Assembly (NCBI GenBank): GCA_937973935.1
Contig: CALJJF010000316.1
Span: 1-17,156 of the forward strand
Source: MKRK01 sp001896915
GTDB lineage: Bacteria > Bacillota > Clostridia > Oscillospirales > Acutalibacteraceae
Reading direction: 5' to 3'
Length of the DNA stretch: 17,156 bases
Every line of letters starts with the position of its first letter. Positions within the stretch are counted from its first letter, which is position 1. Positions 7,508-14,928 of this stretch are shown piece after piece. Position numbers and translations under genes: made by a program. The notes beneath the pieces were generated by a model. It did no database searches, was not told where the DNA came from, and saw only the letters and a list, made by a program, of their open reading frames with translations.

Positions 7508-8275
7508 ATGAAAGTTGTTATACTAGCAGGCGGATTCGGTACGCGTATTTCTGAAGAAAGCCATCTGAAGCCAAAACCAATGATCGAGATAGGCGATCAG
7601 CCGATATTATGGCATATTATGAAAATATATTCATCCTATGGATATAATGATTTTGTAGTTTGTCTGGGCTATAAGGCTTATATGATCAAAGAGTTTTTCT
7701 CGGATTATTTTCTTCATACATCGGATGTCGCTTTTGATTTGCCCAAAAATGAAATGACAATTCTGAATAATTATTCAGAACCATGGAAAGTAACCCTGAT
7801 TGATACAGGGCTGAATACAATGACCGGAGGACGGGTAAAACGGATCCAACCCTACATTGGCAATGAACCTTTTATGCTTACATACGGAGACGGAGTTTCT
7901 GATGTTAACATTAAGGAGCTTGTGGAATTTCATCAGCAAAACGGTAAAATGGCAACATTGACCGCGATAAGACCGGAAGGCCGGTTTGGTGTGCTGGATA
8001 TGGACGGGAATAAAATTCAGGCGTTCCGTGAAAAGAGCAGAGATGACGGTGGTTGGATCAACGGCGGATTTATGGTTTTGCAGCCTGAGATTTTTGATTA
8101 TATTGCGGATGACAGCACAGTTTTTGAGAAATATCCGCTGGAAACGGCAGCTGCAACAGATCAATTGATGTCCTATAAACACGAGGGCTTTTGGCAGTGT
8201 ATGGATACCCAGCGGGACAAACAAAAGCTGGAGGAACTATGGTTTGAAAATAAAGCACCTTGGAAGGTATGGTGA
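7508..8275 (+). CDS. rfbF: Glucose-1-phosphate cytidylyltransferase
   Basis: 255 residues, close to the usual length of RfbF/DdhA. The nucleotidyltransferase start LAGGFGTRISEE is followed by KPKPMIEIGDQPILWHI (lysine and proline contacts to the nucleotide and sugar phosphate). TYGDGVSDVN supplies the metal-binding aspartate, and RPEGRFGVL with FREKS lines the sugar site. It should convert CTP and glucose-1-phosphate to CDP-glucose in the cytosol, the first committed step to CDP-3,6-dideoxyhexoses. AGGGAG stands about 9 nt before the ATG, 31 nt after yfhO. The next two genes encode the next two enzymes of the same pathway, which makes the assignment secure. Confidence 0.95.
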   Translation: MKVVILAGGFGTRISEESHLKPKPMIEIGDQPILWHIMKIYSSYGYNDFVVCLGYKAYMIKEFFSDYFLHTSDVAFDLPKNEMTILNNYSEPWKVTLIDTGLNTMTGGRVKRIQPYIGNEPFMLTYGDGVSDVNIKELVEFHQQNGKMATLTAIRPEGRFGVLDMDGNKIQAFREKSRDDGGWINGGFMVLQPEIFDYIADDSTVFEKYPLETAAATDQLMSYKHEGFWQCMDTQRDKQKLEELWFENKAPWKVW

Positions 8276-8281
8276 TTTATA

Positions 8282-9340
8282 ATGGATTTAAGCTTTTACA
8301 AGGATAAGAGGGTTTTTGTAACAGGTCATACCGGATTTAAGGGCACTTGGCTGTGCAAAATACTAATTAACGCGGGTGCAAAGGTAACCGGGTATTCTCT
8401 TTCCCCGCCCACCAATCCCAATTTATTCGGTATTTGCCAAATAGAAGCTTCCATGACCTCGGTCATTGGTGACATACGCAATTATGGACAGCTTTTTGAT
8501 GCGATGAATCAAGCAAAGCCGGAAATTGTTTTTCATTTGGCTGCTCAGCCAATCGTCCGTGACAGCTATCAGAATCCTCATTATACGTATGAGACCAATG
8601 TAATGGGGACTGTGAATATTTTGGAATGTGTTCGTAACATCCCGGGGGTACAGTCTTTTCTCAATGTTACCACCGATAAGGTTTATCAGAACAATGAATG
8701 GGAATGGGGCTATCGAGAAAACGAACCATTGAACGGTTTTGACCCGTATTCTAACAGCAAGTCCTGTTCTGAATTGGTGACTCAATGCTATCTGAATTCT
8801 TTTTTTCAAAACAGCAATCCCGCAGTTTCCACTGCACGTGCCGGAAATGTTATCGGCGGCGGTGATTTTGCCAATGATAGAATTATTCCTGATTGTATTC
8901 GTGCGGCTATGAAAAATGAAAAAATCATTGTGAGGAATCCTCATTCTGTCCGCCCCTATCAGCATGTACTGGAACCGCTTTTCATCTATTTAACCATAGC
9001 AAGAGCGCAGTACGAAGATAGAAAATATGCAGGCTTTTATAATGTTGGTCCGGATGACTGCGATTGTGTGACAACCGGAGTGCTTGTGGATTGTTTTTGT
9101 AAATCATGGGCAGGAGGATTAACATGGGTAAACCAGTCTGACGGCGGACCTCATGAGGCAAATTTATTGAAGCTTGATTGTTCAAAAATAAAAAAGACGT
9201 TTCATTGGAAACCTACATGGAATATTGAAACGGCAATACAAAAAACAGTTGAATGGGCAAAAATTTATATGAACCATCAGGATATTTCCACTTGCATGGA
9301 TCACCAAATTTCAGAATTTTCGGAAAGACAAGGAGCTTAA
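8282..9340 (+). CDS. rfbG: CDP-glucose 4,6-dehydratase
   Basis: 352 residues, an extended short-chain dehydrogenase/reductase. The NAD-binding turn is GHTGFKG (15-21). The active site is read as T130-T131-D132-K133 (NVTTDKVYQ) plus Y156 and K160 (DPYSNSKS). FHLAAQPIVRDSY and RAGNVIGGGDFANDRIIPD are typical of RfbG. It should turn CDP-glucose into CDP-4-keto-6-deoxyglucose with bound NAD. It begins 6 nt after rfbF with only a modest AAGG-type ribosome site that overlaps the end of rfbF, suggesting coupled translation. Confidence 0.95.
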   Translation: MDLSFYKDKRVFVTGHTGFKGTWLCKILINAGAKVTGYSLSPPTNPNLFGICQIEASMTSVIGDIRNYGQLFDAMNQAKPEIVFHLAAQPIVRDSYQNPHYTYETNVMGTVNILECVRNIPGVQSFLNVTTDKVYQNNEWEWGYRENEPLNGFDPYSNSKSCSELVTQCYLNSFFQNSNPAVSTARAGNVIGGGDFANDRIIPDCIRAAMKNEKIIVRNPHSVRPYQHVLEPLFIYLTIARAQYEDRKYAGFYNVGPDDCDCVTTGVLVDCFCKSWAGGLTWVNQSDGGPHEANLLKLDCSKIKKTFHWKPTWNIETAIQKTVEWAKIYMNHQDISTCMDHQISEFSERQGA

Positions 9341-9343
9341 TTT

Positions 9344-10684
9344 ATGTTTGATAATATGCCTGAGGAAAAGGCCAAGGAATATATTCTTCAAGTCGTGAAG
9401 GAATACAGCAATACTTATCATCAAACGAATAAACCATTTCAAGAGGGTCAGCGTATTCCCTACGCTTCGCGTGTTTATGACCACGAAGAGATTGTTAATC
9501 TGGTTGACAGCTCTTTGGAATTTTGGCTGACATCCGGCAGATATACCGACCAGTTTGAAGATGAATTTGCAAAATATCTACAGATTAAATATTGCTCCCT
9601 TGTAAATTCCGGATCTTCCGCTAATTTACTGGCGTTTATGGCGCTGACATCTCCCTTGCTGAAAGAAAGAAGAATTGACCGCGGGGACGAAATTATAACC
9701 GTAGCATGCGGATTTCCTACCACGGTAGCACCTATCATTCAATATGGTGCGGTTCCTGTTTTTGTTGACATCACCATACCTCAATACAATATTGACGTAA
9801 CGAAGCTGGAAGCAGCATTATCGGAAAAGACCAAATGTGTCATGATAGCCCATACGTTAGGGAACCCTTTTGATTTGAAGATGGTAAAAGAATTTTGTGA
9901 CAAACACAATCTTTGGCTCATTGAAGACAATTGTGATGCACTCGGTTCACGCTATACCATAAACGGGGAAACAAAGTTCACCGGCTCGGTGGGTGATATC
10001 GGTACCTCAAGCTTTTATCCGCCGCATCATATGACCATGGGCGAAGGCGGTGCAGTTTATACCAACAATCCTCTGCTAAACAAAATTGTCCGTTCCATAC
10101 GCGACTGGGGACGTGACTGTGTCTGTCCGTCAGGCAGGGACAATCTTTGCGGACATCGTTTTGATAAACAATACGGAGAGCTTCCGATGCATTATGACCA
10201 CAAATATGTATATTCCCATTTCGGATACAATTTAAAAGCAACGGATATGCAGGCTGCTATCGGTTGTGCACAGCTTAAGAAATTCCCTTCCTTCGTTGAA
10301 CGCAGAATATATAATTTTAACCGCCTGAAGTCCGCACTCACTGAAATAGCCGACAAAGTTATCTTGCCGGAAGCCTGCGAAAATTCACAACCCAGCTGGT
10401 TCGGGTTCCTGATTACCTGCCGTGAGGGAACAGACCGCAATGCAGTGGTCCAATCTATTGAAAAAAGCGGCGTGCAAACCAGAATGCTCTTTGCCGGTAA
10501 TCTTGTTAAGCACCCTTGTTTTGATGAAATGCGGAAAACCGGGACGGGGTATCGGATTTCAGGAGCGCTTACAAATACGGATATCGTAATGAATCAAACA
10601 TTTTGGGTAGGCGTTTATCCCGGTATGACGGATGACCATATTGATTATATGGCGAAAACGATTATAAAAGCGGTGAGGCAGTGA
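9344..10684 (+). CDS. rfbH: CDP-4-keto-6-deoxyglucose 3-dehydrase (E1), PMP and [2Fe-2S] dependent
   Basis: 446 residues of the aminotransferase-fold DegT/ArnC family. At the position of the usual PLP-binding lysine there is histidine (FYPPHHMTMGEGG, H228), the hallmark of this dehydrase, which uses PMP and cannot form an internal aldimine. Four cysteines C197, C259, C261 and C269 give C-X61-C-X-C-X7-C, matching the [2Fe-2S] ligand pattern of Yersinia E1 apart from a slightly longer first gap, explained by a loop insert around residues 204-213. It removes the C3 hydroxyl and needs an electron-donating E3 reductase (DdhD/AscD type), which is not encoded here. AAGGAG overlaps the end of rfbG, and the start is 3 nt after that stop. 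Confidence 0.95.
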   Translation: MFDNMPEEKAKEYILQVVKEYSNTYHQTNKPFQEGQRIPYASRVYDHEEIVNLVDSSLEFWLTSGRYTDQFEDEFAKYLQIKYCSLVNSGSSANLLAFMALTSPLLKERRIDRGDEIITVACGFPTTVAPIIQYGAVPVFVDITIPQYNIDVTKLEAALSEKTKCVMIAHTLGNPFDLKMVKEFCDKHNLWLIEDNCDALGSRYTINGETKFTGSVGDIGTSSFYPPHHMTMGEGGAVYTNNPLLNKIVRSIRDWGRDCVCPSGRDNLCGHRFDKQYGELPMHYDHKYVYSHFGYNLKATDMQAAIGCAQLKKFPSFVERRIYNFNRLKSALTEIADKVILPEACENSQPSWFGFLITCREGTDRNAVVQSIEKSGVQTRMLFAGNLVKHPCFDEMRKTGTGYRISGALTNTDIVMNQTFWVGVYPGMTDDHIDYMAKTIIKAVRQ

Positions 10685-11103
10685 GTTTGTTTTCAAAGTT
10701 TAATCAAGAGAATAAACAAGGTTTCATGAAACTGTTCATACAGTTTTTCAAGTTCGGTATTGTCGGTTTGTCCAACAATATCATTTACTTGGGAATTTAT
10801 TATATTTTTATTTTTATTGATCATCATTTATATATCGTGGGAAACACCACAGGTTTTGTCGTCAGCGTTCTGAATGCTTATTACTGGAACAGTAAATACG
10901 TCTTTAAAAAGCAGGAAAAAAGGCATATACGGCTCATTTTAAAGTCATTTGGTGTATATGGCTTAACCTTCTTGTTGGGAACAGGTCTTATGTATCTGAT
11001 GGTTGAATTCATGGGAATTTCAAAGGTGATTGCACCTATTATCAATTTATCCGTTACGATTCCGCTCAATTTTTTGCTCAATAAATTCTGGACATTCCGG
11101 TAA
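10681..11103 (+). CDS. GtrA-family membrane protein, probable polyprenyl-linked sugar flippase
   Basis: 140 residues if translation starts at the GTG at 10681, which overlaps the rfbH stop by four bases (GTGA). An internal ATG at 10726 with AAGG upstream would give 125 residues, also a normal family length. Four hydrophobic helices are visible, with the GtrA pattern FFKFGIVGLSNNIIYL at the start, NAYYWNSKYVF after helix two and LNFLLNKFWTFR at the C-terminus. GtrA proteins are the small component of three-part glycosylation systems, thought to flip undecaprenyl-phosphate-linked sugar across the membrane. It is placed between sugar-synthesis genes, while a GtrB-like transferase lies three genes downstream. 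Confidence 0.88.
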   Translation: MSLFSKFNQENKQGFMKLFIQFFKFGIVGLSNNIIYLGIYYIFIFIDHHLYIVGNTTGFVVSVLNAYYWNSKYVFKKQEKRHIRLILKSFGVYGLTFLLGTGLMYLMVEFMGISKVIAPIINLSVTIPLNFLLNKFWTFR

Positions 11104-11192
11104 TCCAATCCCCCTGGGGGGCATGGATGGCTTCCTTGGTTTAGGGTATCCAAACGGTAAAAAATATCAATATTTTGAGAGGCTTATGTTTC

Positions 11193-12896
11193 ATGAAAAT
11201 CAGTGATTATATCGTTTCATTTTTAGCTGATAAAGGAATTACGGATGTTTTTGGGTATCCGGGCGGCATGGTAACTCATTTGATGGATTCCTTCAACAAG
11301 CAAAACCGGATAACCGCTCATGTAAATTACCATGAACAGGGCGCTGCTTTTTGTGCCTGCGGCTATGCCCAGGCTTCCTTGCGTCCCGGTGTTGCCTATG
11401 CGACCAGCGGACCGGGAGCTACCAACCTCATCACGGGTATCGCAAACGCATATTTTGATTCTATCCCCTGTATTTTTATTACCGGGCAGGTGAATACCTA
11501 TGAATCAAAGGGCGGTTTGTCGGTGCGCCAAAAAGGATTTCAGGAAACAGAAATTATCGGGATTGTACAATCCGTGACGAAGTATGCCGTGCAAGTCACA
11601 AAGCCCGAAGAAATACGCTATGAACTGGAAAAAGCTTTTTGTATCTGTGCGTCCGGCAGACCCGGTCCTGTGTTGTTGGATATTCCTATGAATATTCAGC
11701 GTCAGGATATTGAGCCGGAGGAACTGCATTCTTATGAGCCGGAACCAAAAAAAGAAAAACCCTTTCATTTGGCTGATATATTAACAGAATTAAAATCCGC
11801 AAAACGCCCTTGTATGATTGTCGGAGCAGGGGTGAAAATAAGCGGTATGCAAAAGCAGCTCCGCAAGCTTTCCGATCGTTTGGGTATCCCGGTTGTAAGC
11901 AGTATGATTGCGGTTGATGTATTGCCCGGCTCGTATGAAAATTATTATGGCTTTATTGGTGCGTATGGGGAAAGACGTGCTAATTTTATTGTGGCAAAAA
12001 GTGATTTGATTCTATCCTTGGGAAGCAGGCTTGATTGCAGGCAGGTTGGCACAGTCAAAGAGAATTTCGCTCCCGACGCTAAGCTCATCCGTGTTGACAT
12101 AGACGCTGATGAGATGACAAATATCATAAAGCCCGATGAATTGCAAATTGCCGCAGACTTACGGACAGTCATTCCATGGCTGATTGAAAATACGGAGGAA
12201 AGCCTGAAGGGGCAATATTCTGACTGGATTCATGTGTGCAATGATATCACCGACCGTCTTTTGAACATTGATCAGGAAGCTTCCAATGGCATCGTAAAAG
12301 AATTAAGCAAAATAATTCCCGAGAACACCGTAATTACTACTGATGTGGGACAGAACCAGGTTTGGCTTGCCCAGTCTTTTGACATAAAGGATAACCAAGA
12401 AATGTTTTTTTCTGGCGGTCATGGTGCGATGGGCTATTCTTTGCCTGCGGCCATTGGTGCCTATTATGGCAGCGGAAAAACAGTAGTCAGCTTTAACGGT
12501 GACGGCGGAGTTCAGATGAACATACAGGAGCTACAGTTTATTGCAAGAGAAAAAATTCCTGTCAAGGTTGTGATTCTGAACAACCATTCGTTGGGAATGA
12601 TCCGCCATTTTCAGGAAATGTATTTTGATTCTATCTACACCCAGACCGTCACCGACAATGGATATACCGTTCCATCCTTCCAAAAAATCGCAGCTGCTTA
12701 TGACTTGCCTTATTATTGCATCAGCGAAAACATTCCTTCTGACGACAAGATTTTTTCTGAGGATGGTCCTGCTGTGATTGAAGTCATGTTGCCCCATGAA
12801 ACCTATGTGTTTCCTAAGCTGGCAATGAATAAGCCCAATCAGGATCAGGAACCGGCTATCGACAGAGAAATTTATGACTATTTAATGAATTTATAA
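11193..12896 (+). CDS. Thiamine-diphosphate enzyme of the acetolactate-synthase family, YerE-like
   Basis: 567 residues from the ATG at 11193 (AGAGG 10 nt upstream), which starts the normal family N-terminus KISDYIVSFLADKGI. An in-frame TTG at 11175 is a weaker choice. Three domains are seen: the N-terminal Pyr domain with catalytic E48 (YHEQGAAFCACGYA), a central FAD/nucleotide-type domain (MIVGAGVKISG, about 208-218), and the PP domain with GDGG at 436-439 and NN at 463-464 for Mg-ThDP. Its family makes acetolactate from two pyruvates. Between a CDP-dideoxysugar pathway and a sugar reductase, with no acetolactate synthase small subunit beside it, the better reading is YerE: attachment of an acetyl unit from pyruvate to the 4-keto carbon of CDP-3,6-dideoxy-4-hexulose. 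Activity is inferred from context. Confidence 0.8.
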   Translation: MKISDYIVSFLADKGITDVFGYPGGMVTHLMDSFNKQNRITAHVNYHEQGAAFCACGYAQASLRPGVAYATSGPGATNLITGIANAYFDSIPCIFITGQVNTYESKGGLSVRQKGFQETEIIGIVQSVTKYAVQVTKPEEIRYELEKAFCICASGRPGPVLLDIPMNIQRQDIEPEELHSYEPEPKKEKPFHLADILTELKSAKRPCMIVGAGVKISGMQKQLRKLSDRLGIPVVSSMIAVDVLPGSYENYYGFIGAYGERRANFIVAKSDLILSLGSRLDCRQVGTVKENFAPDAKLIRVDIDADEMTNIIKPDELQIAADLRTVIPWLIENTEESLKGQYSDWIHVCNDITDRLLNIDQEASNGIVKELSKIIPENTVITTDVGQNQVWLAQSFDIKDNQEMFFSGGHGAMGYSLPAAIGAYYGSGKTVVSFNGDGGVQMNIQELQFIAREKIPVKVVILNNHSLGMIRHFQEMYFDSIYTQTVTDNGYTVPSFQKIAAAYDLPYYCISENIPSDDKIFSEDGPAVIEVMLPHETYVFPKLAMNKPNQDQEPAIDREIYDYLMNL

Positions 12897-12926
12897 ATTT
12901 TTGCTTAACTTGAAAGAAGAATAGGA

Positions 12927-13853
12927 ATGAAAAACGCTGTTATTACAGGTGCAACGGGTTTTATCGGTGGAGAACTGACAAAATTGCTTTTACAAAACAA
13001 CGTTGAAGTTTATGCCGTGGTTCGTCCGGATTCTCCTCATATCCACCGTTTGCCAAAATCGGACAACCTTCATATCATTGCCCTTGATATGAAGGACATC
13101 GCAATGCTTGCCCAGCTGAAATTACCCCAAATTGATACCTTCTATCATTTGGCATGGGATGGAATAAGAGCAAAAGCGAGAGATGATGTCCTGCTGCAGG
13201 AGAATAATTATAAAATAGCGATGGAAGCGGTTCAGACGGCTCACGCATTAAAATGCAACCTGTTTGTCGGTGCGGGTTCGCAAGCTGAATATGGGATCAC
13301 AGAGGGAAAGCTTGATGAACAGGAAAGAAGCGAAAATCCCGTCACTGCTTACGGAAAAGCCAAACTGAAGCTTTTTTATGATGCTAATCAGCTCGCAAAG
13401 GAATTGAAAATGCATTTTGTGTGGGCAAGGATTTTCAGCCTGTTCGGTCCCAACGACAATGAAACCACGCTGATTATGTCGTGTATCAAAAAAATGCTTC
13501 GAAATGAAGCGGTGGATTTGACACCCTGCGGCCAAATGTGGGATTTCCTTCATGTATCAGACGCCGCAAACGCACTTTATTTACTCGGCAGCTCCCCGAA
13601 GGCAAACGGGATGTATCATATTGCATCCGGAGAACCCCGCATATTGAAGGAATATATCCTAGAACTGGCAGAGCAACTACACGCAAAAGTCCCCCTTCAT
13701 TTTGGAGCCTTTCCTTACCCGGCTGAAGGAGCGGTGGGGTTCCAACCCTCTGTTGACCGATTAAAGGTGGAATTCAACTGGAAACCCCAATTCAGTTTTC
13801 AGGAGGGTATTTCCGATATTTTACGAGGGATGAACGAGACAGACGAAGTATAA
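12927..13853 (+). CDS. NAD(P)-dependent sugar reductase/epimerase, candidate YerF-like step
   Basis: 308 residues, an extended SDR. It has GATGFIGG (8-15) for dinucleotide binding and the catalytic set S118 (GAGSQAEYG), Y142 and K146 (TAYGKAK). It also carries HLAWDG (75-80), common in reductases and epimerases acting on nucleotide-activated deoxysugars, and the C-terminal pattern MYHIASGEPRILKEYI. It sits 30 nt after the thiamine enzyme with a weak AGAAG/AGGA site. In the Yersinia yersiniose pathway the last step is reduction of the acetyl carbonyl by YerF, so that role fits the position. It could instead be a C4 reductase or an epimerase of another dideoxysugar. The family is sure, the substrate is not. 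Confidence 0.8.
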   Translation: MKNAVITGATGFIGGELTKLLLQNNVEVYAVVRPDSPHIHRLPKSDNLHIIALDMKDIAMLAQLKLPQIDTFYHLAWDGIRAKARDDVLLQENNYKIAMEAVQTAHALKCNLFVGAGSQAEYGITEGKLDEQERSENPVTAYGKAKLKLFYDANQLAKELKMHFVWARIFSLFGPNDNETTLIMSCIKKMLRNEAVDLTPCGQMWDFLHVSDAANALYLLGSSPKANGMYHIASGEPRILKEYILELAEQLHAKVPLHFGAFPYPAEGAVGFQPSVDRLKVEFNWKPQFSFQEGISDILRGMNETDEV

Positions 13854-13941
13854 AACGATCTCTCATCAATGGATGATGTCCCTATTTTTCTTCTCACAGC
13901 TTTGACCGTTAGCGGCAAATTTGAAAGGCAGGAATATATGA

Positions 13942-14889
13942 ATGAAAACCATCAGCGTTTTGATCCCTACATACAATGAAGAGGAAAATGTAAAGCCTTT
14001 GACAGAAGCCATCATTGAAGTATTTCAGAAGGATTTACCACAATATCAATATGAAATTGTTTTTATTGATAACTTTTCAACTGATAAAACAAGGTCTATT
14101 CTCAGCGACCTGTGCAACAATAACCCGCAGATCAAAGCAATCTTTAATTCCAAGAATTTCGGGCAATTCAACTCGCCCTATTATGGATTGTGCCAAACAA
14201 CGGGCGATTGCACCATTTTAATGTGCGCTGATTTTCAGGATCCTGTCGATATGATCCCAAGATTTGTTTATGAATGGGAGCAGGGCTTTCACATTGTATG
14301 CGGAATCAAAACCTCCAGCAAAGAAAATAAATTTGTTCGTTTTCTGCGTACCTGCTATTATAAAACCATTAAAAAAATGTCCAATGTGGAACAAATTGAA
14401 CATTTTACGGGATTTGGTCTTTATGACAAATCTTTCATCGCTGTTTTAAATAACATTGATGATCCCACTCCGTTTTTACGGGGTATCGTAGCCGAACTGG
14501 GACCTGTTCGTAAAGAAATCCCTTATGAACAGCTGAAACGACGTGCAGGAAAGACCAAAAACAACTGGTACACATTGTATGATGCAGCTATGTTAAGCTT
14601 TACTTCTTACACAAAAATCGGTTTGCGTTTGGCAACTATCATCGGCTTCTTGTTTTCTGCAATCGGTTTTTTGGTTGCACTTGTTTACCTGTTCATGAAA
14701 TTGATTTTTTGGAATTCATTTGTGGCCGGAATGGCACCTATATTGATCGGGGTATTCTTAATTGGCTCAATCCAGCTTTTCTTTATCGGTCTTGTGGGCG
14801 AATATATTATGAGCATCAATGCCCGTGTTACCCGAAGACCTTTGGTTGTTGAAGAAAAGAGATTAAATTTCAACGAAATCAGCGAATAG
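13942..14889 (+). CDS. GtrB/DPM1-type polyprenyl-phosphate glycosyltransferase (GT2)
   Basis: 315 residues with GGCAGGA 9 nt before the ATG. It has the GT2 fold start SVLIPTYNEEENV, D43 in FIDNFSTDKT and the metal-binding ADFQDP motif (96-101), then RRAGKTKNNWYTL before the membrane part. Two C-terminal helices (about 220-246 and 255-285) match GtrB, CsbB and DPM1-like enzymes. These transfer a sugar from a nucleotide to undecaprenyl phosphate on the cytosolic face. Known homologues mostly use UDP-glucose or UDP-GlcNAc. Here the operon suggests the donor may be the CDP-branched dideoxysugar, which would be unusual. Together with the GtrA-like and GT-C-like proteins it completes a three-component set. 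Confidence 0.9.
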   Translation: MKTISVLIPTYNEEENVKPLTEAIIEVFQKDLPQYQYEIVFIDNFSTDKTRSILSDLCNNNPQIKAIFNSKNFGQFNSPYYGLCQTTGDCTILMCADFQDPVDMIPRFVYEWEQGFHIVCGIKTSSKENKFVRFLRTCYYKTIKKMSNVEQIEHFTGFGLYDKSFIAVLNNIDDPTPFLRGIVAELGPVRKEIPYEQLKRRAGKTKNNWYTLYDAAMLSFTSYTKIGLRLATIIGFLFSAIGFLVALVYLFMKLIFWNSFVAGMAPILIGVFLIGSIQLFFIGLVGEYIMSINARVTRRPLVVEEKRLNFNEISE

Positions 14890-14928
14890 AATCATATCAT
14901 GTTTATAAGAGTATAAGAGGGATCTTAC

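Noticed and set aside
8423..8965. 180-codon reverse frame across rfbG
   Set aside because: Antisense to a gene with complete SDR motifs; no start signal and no recognisable product.
11161..11176. AAAATAT/ATATTTT inverted repeat and a nearby CCCCCTGGGGG palindrome in the gap after the GtrA-like gene
   Set aside because: The first is pure A/T with a two-base loop and the second is very short; neither has a terminator T-tract or known operator consensus.
11193..12896. Housekeeping acetolactate synthase for valine/leucine synthesis
   Set aside because: The catalytic motifs would allow it, but there is no regulatory small subunit and no ilv gene nearby, and the gene sits inside a CDP-sugar operon.
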